NCBI RefSeq assembly: GCF_947241705.1
Contig: NC_079263.1
Span: forward strand, 1 to 64,000
Origin: Saccharomyces mikatae IFO 1815
Lineage: Eukaryota; Ascomycota; Saccharomycetes; Saccharomycetales; Saccharomycetaceae
Direction of reading: 5' to 3'
Length of the DNA: 64,000 nt
Shown here: piece by piece, positions 51,525 through 61,766 of the stretch
Position numbering within the stretch: the stretch's first letter is position 1
How the letters are laid out: each line of letters starts with the position of its first letter
Notes under the pieces: generated by a model
The model's input: the letters and a program-made list of their open reading frames with translations, nothing else
Told to the model about the DNA's origin: nothing
Database searches by the model: none
Made by a program: the position numbers and the translations under genes

Positions 51525-52192
51525 TTATGTTAAGAGCGTCTATTTTCAAGGGTATTGTTGCATATATATGGGTATATATGAATGTTGGTAGAAGGTTTAA
51601 ATGTGTTGGAAAAGAAAAAAGGCTGATTATAGATCAAAGACAGATAAATAAATTTTCTAGAAACGAATGCAAATCGTTTATAGCAGAAGAACCAAAGAAT
51701 GCCGTCGAGGTGATGCCAGCTAGCATGGATTGCATTATTTTTTCCTTTTTTTCACTTTTGTGTAGGAAGATTATTGAATCAGAAAAGCGGGAAAACCCGC
51801 AACGAAAAAAAAAAATGAAATCTATCCGTTATAATCAATTACTTTACCGAAAAGAGCAAGATGCAAACAAAAAAACTTATAAACGAAACTCGAATCTTAG
51901 AACGAGTAGAGCCGGGCGAAGCACGAATATCGTTTGCAGCTGAAACACCATGTACTATATTAATTAGCAGCGGCTGGACCATATAAGTTCTAGAAAGTGT
52001 CGGCTAGCCTTCGGTCATGCACCACGGTTGTTCCGTCAAACGATTAGAAAACACACGCGGAAAAGGTGGGAGAGAAAAGAAAAACATGAGGTTGAGAAGC
52101 AACGAAACAAGGTTTGACTCAGAAAGGGCAGGCAAAGGCGAAAAAGGCGAAGGAAAAGCGTGTAACATAATTCTACCATCACAGTAAAAATA
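51525..52192. other. YHL026C-SNF6 divergent interval
   Basis: The 668-bp interval includes a 142-codon open frame (51515-51943) that overlaps the YHL026C start and is lysine/arginine-rich with no domain; I take it as chance. Pyrimidine and purine tracts near 51740 and 51808 are the only visible features. Confidence 0.45.
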
Positions 52193-53182
52193 ATGGGTGT
52201 TGTCAAGAAGAAAAGATCGCATCATGGCAAGGCTTCGCGCCAACAATACTACACCGGGGTACAGGTCGGGGGAGTAAGCAGCATGGGCGTGATAAACAAT
52301 AATATCCCGTCATTGACGAGCTTTGCCGAGGAAAACAACTACCAGTACGGATACGGCGGCTCTAGTGCGGGCATGAATGGCAGGACGCTTACTTACGCAC
52401 AACAACAGCTTAACAAGCAAAGACAGGACTTCGAACGAGTACGACTTAGACCGGAACAGCTCAGCAATATCATACATGACGAGAGCGACACGATATCGTT
52501 CCGATCCAATCTTCTAAAGAACTTTATAAGCTCGAACGAAGCATTCAATATGCTGAGTTTGACGACGGTACCGTGCGACAGAATTGAGAGGTCTAGAGTG
52601 TTCAGTGACCAGACGATGAGATATCTCGTGCAAAAACAGCACGAGTTGAAATCACACGCTGCAGAAGTGGAAGAAAAACCACCAGCGCCACTTAAATACA
52701 CCGATCGCATTGCAGCTGCAGAGAACGGAACCTATAGCTCAAAGGACTTAATAGACTCTGTCTTCGAGCAAGGCAGCCGTTTGAGGCATCAGAGGGATAG
52801 CATTGTCGTGCATCGTGATGATTCCGCCCTAGTGGGCACGCTTCGCGGCGATCTCCGGGAAGCGCCCGCGGACTACTGGACCCATGCCTACAGGGAAGTT
52901 TTGGCACAATACCACGAAGCCAAGCACCGCATCAGGCAAAAGGAAGCAACTGTAAGCGAAGGGCACAATGAAGCGAGCTTGCAGCAGCAACATTCTCAAC
53001 AGCAGCAACAAGTAGCTGCTACGGTTGCCCCGTCAAGTCCTCATTCAACTGCAGCGCAGAAGGAACGGGTACCCGCCGTGGAGGAGGACCCACTGGAGAA
53101 CATGTTTGGAGATTATACTAATGAGCCGTTCAACACAAATTTCGATGATGAGTTTGGAGATCTCGATGCAGTGTTTTTCTGA
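52193..53182 (+). CDS. SNF6: SWI/SNF complex subunit Snf6
   Basis: The product is 329 residues (S. cerevisiae 332). The N-terminus MGVVKKKRSHHGKASRQQ is basic. A conserved central block, QQQLNKQRQDFERVRLRPEQ through SSNEAFNMLSLTTVPCDRIE, is helical. A Gln-rich segment (residues about 264-275) and an acidic, aromatic end (EFGDLDAVFF) close the protein. Known role: fungal-specific subunit of the SWI/SNF chromatin remodeller, needed for expression of SUC2, HO and many others. The middle (residues 150-210) is more divergent from the S. cerevisiae protein than the ends. The start is the first ATG. Confidence 0.95.
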   Translation: MGVVKKKRSHHGKASRQQYYTGVQVGGVSSMGVINNNIPSLTSFAEENNYQYGYGGSSAGMNGRTLTYAQQQLNKQRQDFERVRLRPEQLSNIIHDESDTISFRSNLLKNFISSNEAFNMLSLTTVPCDRIERSRVFSDQTMRYLVQKQHELKSHAAEVEEKPPAPLKYTDRIAAAENGTYSSKDLIDSVFEQGSRLRHQRDSIVVHRDDSALVGTLRGDLREAPADYWTHAYREVLAQYHEAKHRIRQKEATVSEGHNEASLQQQHSQQQQQVAATVAPSSPHSTAAQKERVPAVEEDPLENMFGDYTNEPFNTNFDDEFGDLDAVFF

Positions 53183-53602
53183 TGAGCATGAACGGCTACT
53201 TCTCGAAAAGGTATATTTCTCTTCCATTTTTAGTGTATTTAGGTATGGGTGTATATAGAAGTAACATTTGATCGGGCCTTTTCGTTTTCTGTGTACATTC
53301 CGAATTTCTGCCGTTTCCATTCTTAACAGCTGTGCCTGCACGTTGATGTCAGGTCATGTGGCATTTACTTGATTTGTAGGCTCATTTGTTACCCCTTTGC
53401 TCGGGGGGCCACCACTCTCCGACGTGCAGAAAGGATCGAGATGTGCCAGTTGTAAACACCGCTTCATTCCCTTTGCATTCCCATCTACTGAAAGAGCAGT
53501 ACGAACTACCTCCGAAAAACCTCCCCCGTGATTACCGTGGATCATGCAGCATGATTACTCTGGATTAGATTCATTTAAGGCATTGGCTAAACTCCGTTTG
53601 AT
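53183..53602. other. SNF6 3' region and distal RIM4 promoter
   Basis: I see the SNF6 terminator region and no gene. Small open frames here have no features. The RIM4 transcript probably begins near 53720-53800, after the TATA box; the leader is purine-rich (AAGAGCAAGAACAAGAAGGA at 53829-53848). Confidence 0.45.
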
Positions 53603-53693
53603 TAGCCGCCCATTGCGGGTGGCAAACAAGACAGTAAAACTCTATATCCCCGCTTGACATGTCGGCGGCTGCGAGCCAGAAAACAGTATATAA
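53603..53693. promoter_or_regulatory. RIM4 promoter: two URS1 sites and TATA box
   Basis: TAGCCGCCCA at 53603-53612 and TCGGCGGCT at 53662-53670 are near-exact and exact URS1 cores on opposite strands (consensus TAGCCGCCGA). TATATAA follows at 53687-53693, about 300 bp before the start codon, implying a long leader. URS1 is bound by Ume6, which represses early meiotic genes in mitosis and activates them with Ime1. RIM4 is an early meiotic gene, so paired URS1 sites fit. Confidence 0.7.
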
Positions 53694-53990
53694 GCTCGTC
53701 GAATTTCTTATCTATTCTCCCTTAGAATAAGTTCTTTCCTTCTCCCTTCCATTTCGTACTCTATTTCTCACTTTTACTTTCTCCCTTTCTCTCGTGTTGG
53801 TGGTTTGTCCTGGTTAATTTAAACAATAAAAGAGCAAGAACAAGAAGGAGAAGGCGATTTGGGACTATAAGATCACGAAGAAGAAAAAATTCTAATTGCA
53901 TTCCTATATATTTTATATACAAACTCTCTATTATTTGTTTTGCCTATTCAAAAAAGAAAGAAAAAATTGTCTTTTTAGCTTGTTGAAATA

Positions 53991-55736
53991 ATGAAAACAG
54001 AAATCACCACAGCGGATTCCCTTCGTGATCCTCACTCAAATGGACTTAAAGCCGACTCTGAGCTGGTTATCAGAGAGGATATTGACCAATTTTTGCCTTC
54101 GGAAGTATCTTCCATGGATTCAGACCATCAAAACGACGATGAGGATTCAGACACTGATAGTGACAACTTTTTGCAAGACCCTGAGGACGACTTGGATGAA
54201 GATACTTCTGGAAAAGATGCAGTCACTACCACGTCTACATCCACTGAGTCAAGAGGCCGCCCATCTTCTTGTATCTTCGTGGCAAGCCTGGCGGCAGCGC
54301 TATCCGATGACGAATTATGTCTGTCGGTGACAGAAAATTTCAAAAAGTATGGTGATTTGGCTAGAGTTAAAGTTTTGCGCGATAATGCCAATAGGCCATA
54401 TGCTTTCGTTCAATATAATAACGACCATGACGCTAAACACGCTTTGATTCGTGCTCAGGGCACTCTACTAAATGGCAGAAGATTGCGTTGTGAACCGGCA
54501 AAAGTGAACAGGACTTTGTACTTGAAAAACCGGCAAAGTATTGACTTTAATGAAATCACTCTAATTTGTGAAAAATTTGGTGGTTTGGAACAAATTGTTC
54601 CCGATAGAACTGATAATCAATATACAAGGAGGTATACTTACCCGATCTCTTCGGCTAATTCCTGGTTTGTTCAATTCGTTTACAGAGACGATGCGATTAG
54701 AGCTTACGCCAATTTACGAACGGATCCAAACTGGATAATCGAATGGGCACAAAATATTAATGTGCCAAAAAATTACAACCTTTTACACAAAAGCAAATTC
54801 AAAAGTTCGAAATATCACCAAGTCAATGATGCTGTTAATAATGATTATGATAATGATAATAATGATAGTAATAATGATAGTAATAGCGAGAATCCAAGGA
54901 GGAATGGTGCCATTATGGAAGAAGAAGAATGCGAAAATGGAAATGGGAGTGATTTGGATGAAAAATTAACATGTGATGGTGTTGATTATGACGAGGATAA
55001 AGATTCCGAGATCACAATTGATAAAAAATCCATTTTTGTTGGTCAGTTAGACAAAGAAACCACTAGGGAGGAATTGGATAGGAGATTTTCGACTCATGGT
55101 ACAATCCAAGATATTAATTTAATCTTCAAACCAACAAATATATTTGCTTTTATCAAATATGAAACTGAGGAAGCTGCTGCTGCTGCTTTGGAAAGTGAAA
55201 ACCATGCAATATTCTTGAATAAAACAATGCATGTCCAATATAAGGAAGTAGGTGGCCGCCACAATAGAAAGTTCTCTGGTAAGAATGGTGGCAGCCACTT
55301 TAATCATCATCAATATTTCAGCACTAGATCTGGAAAAACTTTCACGGGGCCAGAATTGAACTTAGCACCGCCACCAATCAATATGTACAGGAAAATGTGT
55401 GGAGGATCCCAGCAGGAAAGCGAAAATATGATGTCATATATGCCTATAGGACCTATGCCTATGGGGCCTCCACCACCTAATGCCGCTAATTTGAATGATT
55501 TTGAGATGTTCCCACCAAGCTACACCACGTTTATGAAGGGAATGATGCCATTAAGACGTAAGTCTATGCCCAATTCCTGGTCTTCTCCTTCTTCCAAGAG
55601 TGTACATTCAGAAAATGAAAGTGTTAATGGTGGTGATGAGAATTCTGAGCTGCCTTCAGAAATTCCTGAATCATCTGGTAGATATAATGCAGCCAATTCT
55701 TTCACCACATACAATAATTCCTCAGCAGGAAGCTCC

Positions 55737-55779
<43 letters not shown>

Positions 55780-56138
55780 CTCTATACAAGAAACGTTATA
55801 CAAGAAGGTCAAGTTACGGATACAATGAAGTACCACCAAAACCATACTATTTCCAGCCTTATTACTATCATCCAATGCAATACCATATGGGGCCAATGAG
55901 TCCGTTGCATCCTTCTCAAAACTCCGCCGGAAATCACCATCCATATATGATGGTGTATCCCATGCCACCTCCCCCACCCTCTGCGTTGGATGGAAATATG
56001 ATGCCCCCACCAATAAACGTGAGCCAATCTCATGCCGTTAATCATAGCAGCACACATATTCATGCAAACGAATTTGTGCCAAATGATACGGGTGACATAA
56101 ATGAAGATAATAAAGCTTCTTATAATTTAGACTACTAA
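53991..56138 (+). CDS. RIM4: Meiotic RNA-binding protein Rim4
   Basis: The product is 715 residues (S. cerevisiae 713). RRMs: the first at about residues 91-175 (SCIFVASLAAALSDDEL, RPYAFVQYNNDHDA), a weaker middle one, and the last at about 346-422 (KSIFVGQLDKETTREEL, NIFAFIKYETEE). The C-terminal third is low complexity with Asn-, Pro/Met- and Tyr-rich parts, including about 15 consecutive Asn near residue 585. In S. cerevisiae this region drives amyloid-like assembly that blocks translation of CLB3 and other mRNAs until meiosis II, when Rim4 is cleared. Also needed for early meiotic gene expression. An Asp/Asn repeat lies near 285-300. Confidence 0.96.
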
Positions 56139-56469
56139 AACGTATGGTTGGAAAAGTTTCAAAAGATTCATGTGATTCAGTAGCGATATTAATTATAAAA
56201 AAGCTCACTTCCGTTCCCTTGTTCTTCCCTTTATTTTATGGGTTTATTCTTTTGGTCGTGTCTTTGTCTTTCCTTTTCTTCTTTTGTCCTTATTTGGTTA
56301 ATCTACAATACATGTTATTACCGGGTTCTATTTGCCCGAATGTTTTCGCCTTTTATATATTCTTTTTGTGTTTATTCTTATATATTTTTTCCTTCATTTT
56401 TCGTTATTAGTTTTACTGATATTTTGTTGCGAACAGACCTTATATTTTCAGGAATTAGTATTAGTAGAT
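56139..56469. other. RIM4-NPR3 convergent interval
   Basis: This 331-bp region between two stops is strongly T-rich on the plus strand (long TTTTTCTT runs). It serves as terminator region for RIM4 and NPR3. Open frames here are hydrophobic shadows of the T-richness. Confidence 0.5.
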
Positions 56470-59400
56470 TCACCAATGATGCACCTCTATTAAATATTTA
56501 TCTAAAGCATTGAGCAATTTCTTCAAGTCATGTCTGCTGATTTCTTCTTTGATAATAACTAGCTCCATAGGAACCTTTCCATTGAAATAGTTCAGTAATT
56601 TATTGAAAAGAATCTGGATATCTGAAGGCTGGCCATGAATACACCTATAGAGCCACCTTTTTTCAATTGCTGTGGCTCTTTCAGGTTCCAAAATTATGGT
56701 ATAGTCATGTTGCATCTCAGGATCATCATATTCAAAGTGTAGCATTTCCTCTTCATCGATCACTGCTATTTCATTATCGTCATCGTTATCCTTGTCATTC
56801 TCATCTTTGTTGTCGTTCTTGTTTCTGTCCTTGGGTTGCTCACCTTCTACTTCCCCCAGACACACTTCATTGGCATTGGCATCTCTGTTTTGCTCATCTT
56901 CGTCATCCATTTTTTTATCAGTCTTCTTGTTGTCCATGCCAAGTCTCCCAGTAGAATTAGTCTTACGGAATCCTTCTTTCTCTAAGTCTTCGTACACCGC
57001 CATCTTTATGTGTTTATCCACGCGGATATTGATAAATGTCAATAATTGGGTCACGTATCCATACTGTATTAACCACGCTAACGCATCCAAGTAAACTGGC
57101 TTGTGTTCTCTTGACGGAATGATGTTACTGTAAGCTTGAGGTTTATCTGATGATAACAAACTCAGAAAAATGGGCAGGGTAGGCAACGATGGGAATTTGG
57201 ATCTAAACAGTAGTGAGTTTTGGTAAATTAATGGTATCTTGTCACTTCGCTCCTCATTATTTTCGCCCTTCTCCGTTATTTTTAGTTTCCCGTCACTCTG
57301 TGAAATACTTTTAAAATCATCTATTGTATAACCTTGAATAGGAGCTAACGGCGAAACGATATACGTGTACTTGGAACTAAGTGGAATTACTATTCTCGCA
57401 TGCCTCCAATACATTAAATGCAACGCACAAGACCGCAGAATGCTTGATTCCACTGAGTTTGTCTCAGAAGTAAGTATTTCTTGTGGAGAGGGATTATCTA
57501 ATAACTCATTTATCAAATAACGATACGATCTTAGCGGGATATTTGGCTGTAAATTTCTGATTAAGTGCTTCAATATGATGGTGCCAATATCGTCTTGGTA
57601 CGAAAAGGATTCGAGGGAGCTAATGATATTATTTGGTTCGTCCAATAATAACAGTGCATAATTCAGAAGGTCATCGTTATCGTCACAGTAGTAATTGCCT
57701 TCATTGTCGTCTCTGTCTTCAATATTCGGCGCTCCACAATGGCCGGTGGTGCTATTAACATTATTGCCGAACTTATATGCATTGTTATTAACATCGCTGA
57801 ATTGGGCCTGGTTACTTTGACGATTTTGGCCTTCAATTCTTAGCGATGATTTCTCTAAAAATTTCATGTTTAAGATGGATGTCAGATATGAGCCTCTTAA
57901 TACGGGTTGTAGTTTGATCTGTGGCATTTTCTCAAACTCATTTTGAATTGGAACTTGTAAAGAAATTACTTTATCGTCACTAATCTCAAGACACGCAATT
58001 TCGTTTCGTTGGATTTTATCAACACATTCTGTCAATGCTCTAGCCAACGAAGATTTGGCTAAAATTCTTTGGTATAGGTACTTTCCCTTGTTCCCCGCGC
58101 CATTTATTGATTGGTATGTCTTCGAGTGTTTCAACACTCTTTCTCTTTCTTTCAGGATTATATGGCATTCGCTAGAAATATATGAAGTTTTTGACTGCAC
58201 ATACCTTAACAATAATGATAACCTTGTTACAACAAATTGATACATATCGTCAATTCTTTTGTTATATTCAATTAAATGCGGATTCATAACAAAGCATACA
58301 TGAAACATATTCATGTTATTACCCAAGTCTTCTTTTTCTCTCTCAAACTCAGCGCCATGGATGTCTGTATCTATCCTTAAATTCGGTGTATCAGTATAAC
58401 CCTCATTAGCAGCATTACTGTCGTAATCAGTGTCAACGTTGCCACTGTTTATTTTTTTTAGGGTGTTCTCACTCAGTGATGAAATCTTGGAGGCAATGGA
58501 TTTTTTTCTGCTAATGTTTGTTGTGGTGCTTGAAGATCTTTTGGAACGAGTTTTATTTTTATGCTTAGATTTTCTCCATCTACCCTGTGAATCTACATGG
58601 ATAGGTAAACCTAAAAAACAAAAGTTATCCACTGTGAATTCGAATCTAGTATTGCACATTTCCCTCTCAGGACTACAAAATTCTGCAACAAAATCATTAT
58701 CAAATTCTAAAATTTTATTTATATCCTGGAAGTTTTCCTCTTCGAAGAATATTTCATTCATAGAGATTCTACCATCTTGTAGCATTGTTGAAACCTCCAT
58801 ATCTTCTTCGACGTCATACTGGGTGTAAGAATTTCGTTGGCTGTTAGCAGCAGTCTTTTGATAGTGATGATAACGATGGTGATAGTGTTGAGGTGATTGG
58901 CCAGGAGTGTCAGTGAGGCTATTATTGCGGAAGTCTTGGCTATGCTCTCCTGCACTCGACATAGATTTCTTGGAAGAAAGTGAATAACTTCCTGTAAAAG
59001 CGTTTCCATCATTCTCATTGAAGGTATTATTTAACATCTTGTTGCCTTTGTTTGTACTCTGCGAGGGTTTGGATTTAAGCTTTGTTATTGGAGAATGTGT
59101 TTTCGAATCGGTGCTCTTCTTGGCACTCAATTTATGAAAAAAGTTCTGAGATCTCTTGGAAACAGCCTTTGGTTTATTATTCGTTGCCGAATCTAGGTAT
59201 GATTCCGCTACTGAAATCCCATCGTTGCTGATAGTTAACTGTGGAGAGGTCGGAGACATCGAATCGATAGATTGGAAACTTGAATTAGTCCTTGATAAGC
59301 CACCCTGTAGAGGTGATGATGATGATGAACCTGATGGAGAGGGAGACGAAGAAGGCGATGATAATGAAGAAGATATAGAAAACGAATCGTTGGAAATATC

Positions 59401-59898
59401 CAAATAGTCTGTGGATAATTCGCTGTCACTCAACCCTGATGATGATGATTCAGATTCGGGCTCTGAGTATTGGAAAGTCCGAGAGTTGTTCCCCATATCG
59501 GCTTCTCTATAACTTACACCATTAGTAGCTGTAGGAATAGAGCTTTGTGATCCAACAATATTAGCATGCGACATTGTGGAAGGCAATGTTCCACTATTAG
59601 TATTTGTATTTGTCATAGATGGCGTGATGGTGGCATGGAAATTATTCATTGAATCATTATGGGGTATTTGGGACGCTGTCTTCACGGACCCGGAATTGAA
59701 CAATTTGTCCCCCTTACTTGTATTTGTATTTTTTTCCAGTACTTCATGGTTTCCATAAAGATGCTGGTGTTTCGTTGGATTATTTGTCAGAAATGCTGTA
59801 TTGGAGGGTGGATAGTGATAAACTATTTGTGGTCCCGAATGAGTTGAAATGACGAGATGAACACCTAGTAGACATGAATTGGGTAAACACTCATCCAT
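56470..59898 (-). CDS. NPR3: SEACIT/GATOR1 subunit Npr3
   Basis: The product is 1142 residues (S. cerevisiae 1146). The N-terminus MDECLPNSCLLGVHLVISTH begins the longin-like NPR3 domain with GPQIVYHYPPS. Several poorly conserved Ser- and Asn-rich insertions follow (SSSSGLSDSELSTDY; SLSSPSSSPSPSGSSSSS). The core resumes at RFEFTVDNFCFLGLPIHVDS and NMFHVCFVMNPHLIEYNKRI, and winged-helix blocks occur near the C-terminus (RWLYRCIHGQPSDIQILFNK), separated by an acidic stretch rich in Asp/Asn. Known role: with Npr2 and Iml1 forms the SEACIT complex at the vacuole, inhibiting TORC1 when amino acids are scarce, through Gtr1 GTPase activation. Also needed for meiosis. Confidence 0.96.
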   Translation of the reverse strand: MDECLPNSCLLGVHLVISTHSGPQIVYHYPPSNTAFLTNNPTKHQHLYGNHEVLEKNTNTSKGDKLFNSGSVKTASQIPHNDSMNNFHATITPSMTNTNTNSGTLPSTMSHANIVGSQSSIPTATNGVSYREADMGNNSRTFQYSEPESESSSSGLSDSELSTDYLDISNDSFSISSSLSSPSSSPSPSGSSSSSPLQGGLSRTNSSFQSIDSMSPTSPQLTISNDGISVAESYLDSATNNKPKAVSKRSQNFFHKLSAKKSTDSKTHSPITKLKSKPSQSTNKGNKMLNNTFNENDGNAFTGSYSLSSKKSMSSAGEHSQDFRNNSLTDTPGQSPQHYHHRYHHYQKTAANSQRNSYTQYDVEEDMEVSTMLQDGRISMNEIFFEEENFQDINKILEFDNDFVAEFCSPEREMCNTRFEFTVDNFCFLGLPIHVDSQGRWRKSKHKNKTRSKRSSSTTTNISRKKSIASKISSLSENTLKKINSGNVDTDYDSNAANEGYTDTPNLRIDTDIHGAEFEREKEDLGNNMNMFHVCFVMNPHLIEYNKRIDDMYQFVVTRLSLLLRYVQSKTSYISSECHIILKERERVLKHSKTYQSINGAGNKGKYLYQRILAKSSLARALTECVDKIQRNEIACLEISDDKVISLQVPIQNEFEKMPQIKLQPVLRGSYLTSILNMKFLEKSSLRIEGQNRQSNQAQFSDVNNNAYKFGNNVNSTTGHCGAPNIEDRDDNEGNYYCDDNDDLLNYALLLLDEPNNIISSLESFSYQDDIGTIILKHLIRNLQPNIPLRSYRYLINELLDNPSPQEILTSETNSVESSILRSCALHLMYWRHARIVIPLSSKYTYIVSPLAPIQGYTIDDFKSISQSDGKLKITEKGENNEERSDKIPLIYQNSLLFRSKFPSLPTLPIFLSLLSSDKPQAYSNIIPSREHKPVYLDALAWLIQYGYVTQLLTFINIRVDKHIKMAVYEDLEKEGFRKTNSTGRLGMDNKKTDKKMDDEDEQNRDANANEVCLGEVEGEQPKDRNKNDNKDENDKDNDDDNEIAVIDEEEMLHFEYDDPEMQHDYTIILEPERATAIEKRWLYRCIHGQPSDIQILFNKLLNYFNGKVPMELVIIKEEISRHDLKKLLNALDKYLIEVHHW

Positions 59899-60086
59899 TT
59901 GAACTAAGTAAATGCCTTCAAAAAATCAATTTGTTGGCTATTTTCTAAATCCTATATGTATCTATGATTTTATCTGACTTTGATGCTGTTTCAATTATAT
60001 CGCAAGCGAAAAAGTTGATAAAAGAACGAGAAAGAAATTCCATCAATCTCTACTCTTTGAGATTTGATTATACCAAGTTATTATAA

Positions 60087-60158
60087 GCCATCTTAGTATA
60101 GTGGTTAGTACACATCGTTGTGGCCGATGAAACCCTGGTTCGATTCTAGGAGATGGCA
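60087..60158 (+). tRNA. tRNA-His (GUG anticodon)
   Basis: The 72-nt gene begins GCCATCT and ends AGATGGC plus the discriminator A, forming a seven-pair acceptor stem. The anticodon stem is CATCG/CGATG (60113-60117 and 60125-60129) around the loop TTGTGGC, giving anticodon GUG at 60120-60122. The A box TAGTATAGTGG lies at 60094-60104 and the B box GGTTCGATTCT at 60137-60147. A run of eight T at 60160-60167 is the Pol III terminator. There is no intron. The encoded 5' end lacks G-1, which is added by Thg1 after transcription, as known for eukaryotic tRNA-His. Position matches the tRNA-His between NPR3 and SPO11 on chromosome VIII. Confidence 0.97.
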
Positions 60159-60283
60159 ATTTTTTTTCAAGAAAAACGAAAAGAGAAGGTAATGACAATA
60201 ATTATTATGTAGTAAGTATTGTAAACATTCTCGCGTTTCTTTCTTCACATTATTTTTTATAAAGCAAGGCATTTCTCTACCAT

Positions 60284-61480
60284 TCACGCTAACCGAAAAA
60301 TACTAGCATCAATTTCGTTCATTTCAGCTTTCTTTTGAAAAAAAATCTCTCGTTGACATTCTATTATATATTTCTTTAATGGTGATGTTGCAATATCCTT
60401 GCTGTTAACAGTCAGTGAAACTATTAAATTTTTGGCTAACGAATAGTCGCGCTGATTCAAACTCAATAATTGGATGGGTTTGCCATGCACTCCATTATTC
60501 TGCGTTAAGACTTGAGTAATACGAATGCCTTTATAATTTGCCATCGTGCAATTATAAACGGTGTTTGCACTCGAGTGAGTATAATTTAGAGCTATGCTAA
60601 TCCCATAAGGGTCAGCATCGGTAAATATGGAACAGCTAGATATCAAACTGGAGCAATTTTGTTCTAGTTTCTTGAGGAATAATCTTGTCAAGAAATCTGG
60701 AAACCCCTTACCAGTAATTAAAATGGTATTCTCATTTAACTTTTGATAATTATTTATTAACTTAGTGAAGACGGCCTCTTTTTCCACTATTAAAAGATTG
60801 CAATTGCCAGCTGTCTCTAACTTTATGTTTGCATCATCTTGAAAAAATGGAATTAGGCAGGGCTTACCAGGGAAAACAGTTTGCTTTTGTACCTGAAATT
60901 CATCCTTACCTGCCGAGATATTGTCGTAAATGTAGATAGGAAAAGGCGAATAAACTAAACCTTTCTGAGCTGGTATGATATTCAGGGACTTTCGTGGGGA
61001 AAGTTTGAAGTTAAACCGTATTATATCTAGCCACTGAACGACGTTTGCCTGTCTTTGGAACAACTCTACGTTGGAGTAGAAAATGTCTCTTACTGTAGTG
61101 TTTTTACCCAGGGGCAATTTTTCCATAATAATTTTTAATAAGGTCAAAAGGATTGAGCATTTTCTCATTTTAAACTGATGAGTGAATAGATGCGGGCCAT
61201 TTAGAGGAAATTCTAGTGTTGTACAGATGTTAGAGTTGCTAGTATCGCCTTTTTTTTTCTTGGTTTGAAAAACAATTGACACTGGCTGCTGATGTTGCTC
61301 TAATGAATTAGCCGCCAATGACAGGATTTGTTTGATATGAGCCAATACCTCCGCATTCGAACTAGCAGTTTCAATTGAATGACCGTTAGGGTTCAGATGA
61401 ATAGAGCGTCTTTTAGAAGTAAGTGCTTTGACAAGTTCTTGCCTGGTTCTGTATTTTTCCCTCAATTCTTCCAATGCCAT
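60284..61480 (-). CDS. SPO11: Meiotic double-strand-break protein Spo11
   Basis: The product is 398 residues, the S. cerevisiae length, from the ATG at 61480 (MALEELREKYRTRQE); a 21-residue upstream extension in frame is not conserved. It is a topoisomerase VI A-like protein. The catalytic tyrosine is Tyr135 in VRDIFYSNVELF. The Toprim metal-binding residues lie in IVEKEAVFTKL and SIFTDADPYG (Asp288). No intron is present. Known role: cuts DNA in meiotic prophase through a covalent tyrosine link, with Rec102, Rec104 and Ski8. From memory about a fifth of the first 60 residues differ from S. cerevisiae, more than neighbouring housekeeping genes, in line with rapid evolution of this protein. 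Confidence 0.97.
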   Translation of the reverse strand: MALEELREKYRTRQELVKALTSKRRSIHLNPNGHSIETASSNAEVLAHIKQILSLAANSLEQHQQPVSIVFQTKKKKGDTSNSNICTTLEFPLNGPHLFTHQFKMRKCSILLTLLKIIMEKLPLGKNTTVRDIFYSNVELFQRQANVVQWLDIIRFNFKLSPRKSLNIIPAQKGLVYSPFPIYIYDNISAGKDEFQVQKQTVFPGKPCLIPFFQDDANIKLETAGNCNLLIVEKEAVFTKLINNYQKLNENTILITGKGFPDFLTRLFLKKLEQNCSSLISSCSIFTDADPYGISIALNYTHSSANTVYNCTMANYKGIRITQVLTQNNGVHGKPIQLLSLNQRDYSLAKNLIVSLTVNSKDIATSPLKKYIIECQREIFFQKKAEMNEIDASIFRLA

Positions 61481-61766
61481 TGCGTAATGAAACTCAATGC
61501 TTCTTATGACAATCAAACGGAAGAATAAATATATGTGGTTCAATAACTAAGGAATAAATGAATAAAGAGTCAGTGAGAGTGATTATCCCTCAGGTGTATG
61601 TATTTTTGATGTTGTTTCCTTTTTGGAGAATTTTTAGTTTTAGTTGTACTTTTATCTTTATCACTATGAAAATTTGGAATAATTAACTTTTTCAAGTCAA
61701 CATAATAACATGGAACTTCGAAAAATCTTCATTACATAAAAAGAGAGAGAATAAATATATATAAAA

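Noticed and set aside
51515-51943. 142-codon frame between YHL026C and SNF6
   Set aside because: Overlaps the YHL026C start on the other strand, low-complexity Lys/Arg-rich end, no domain.
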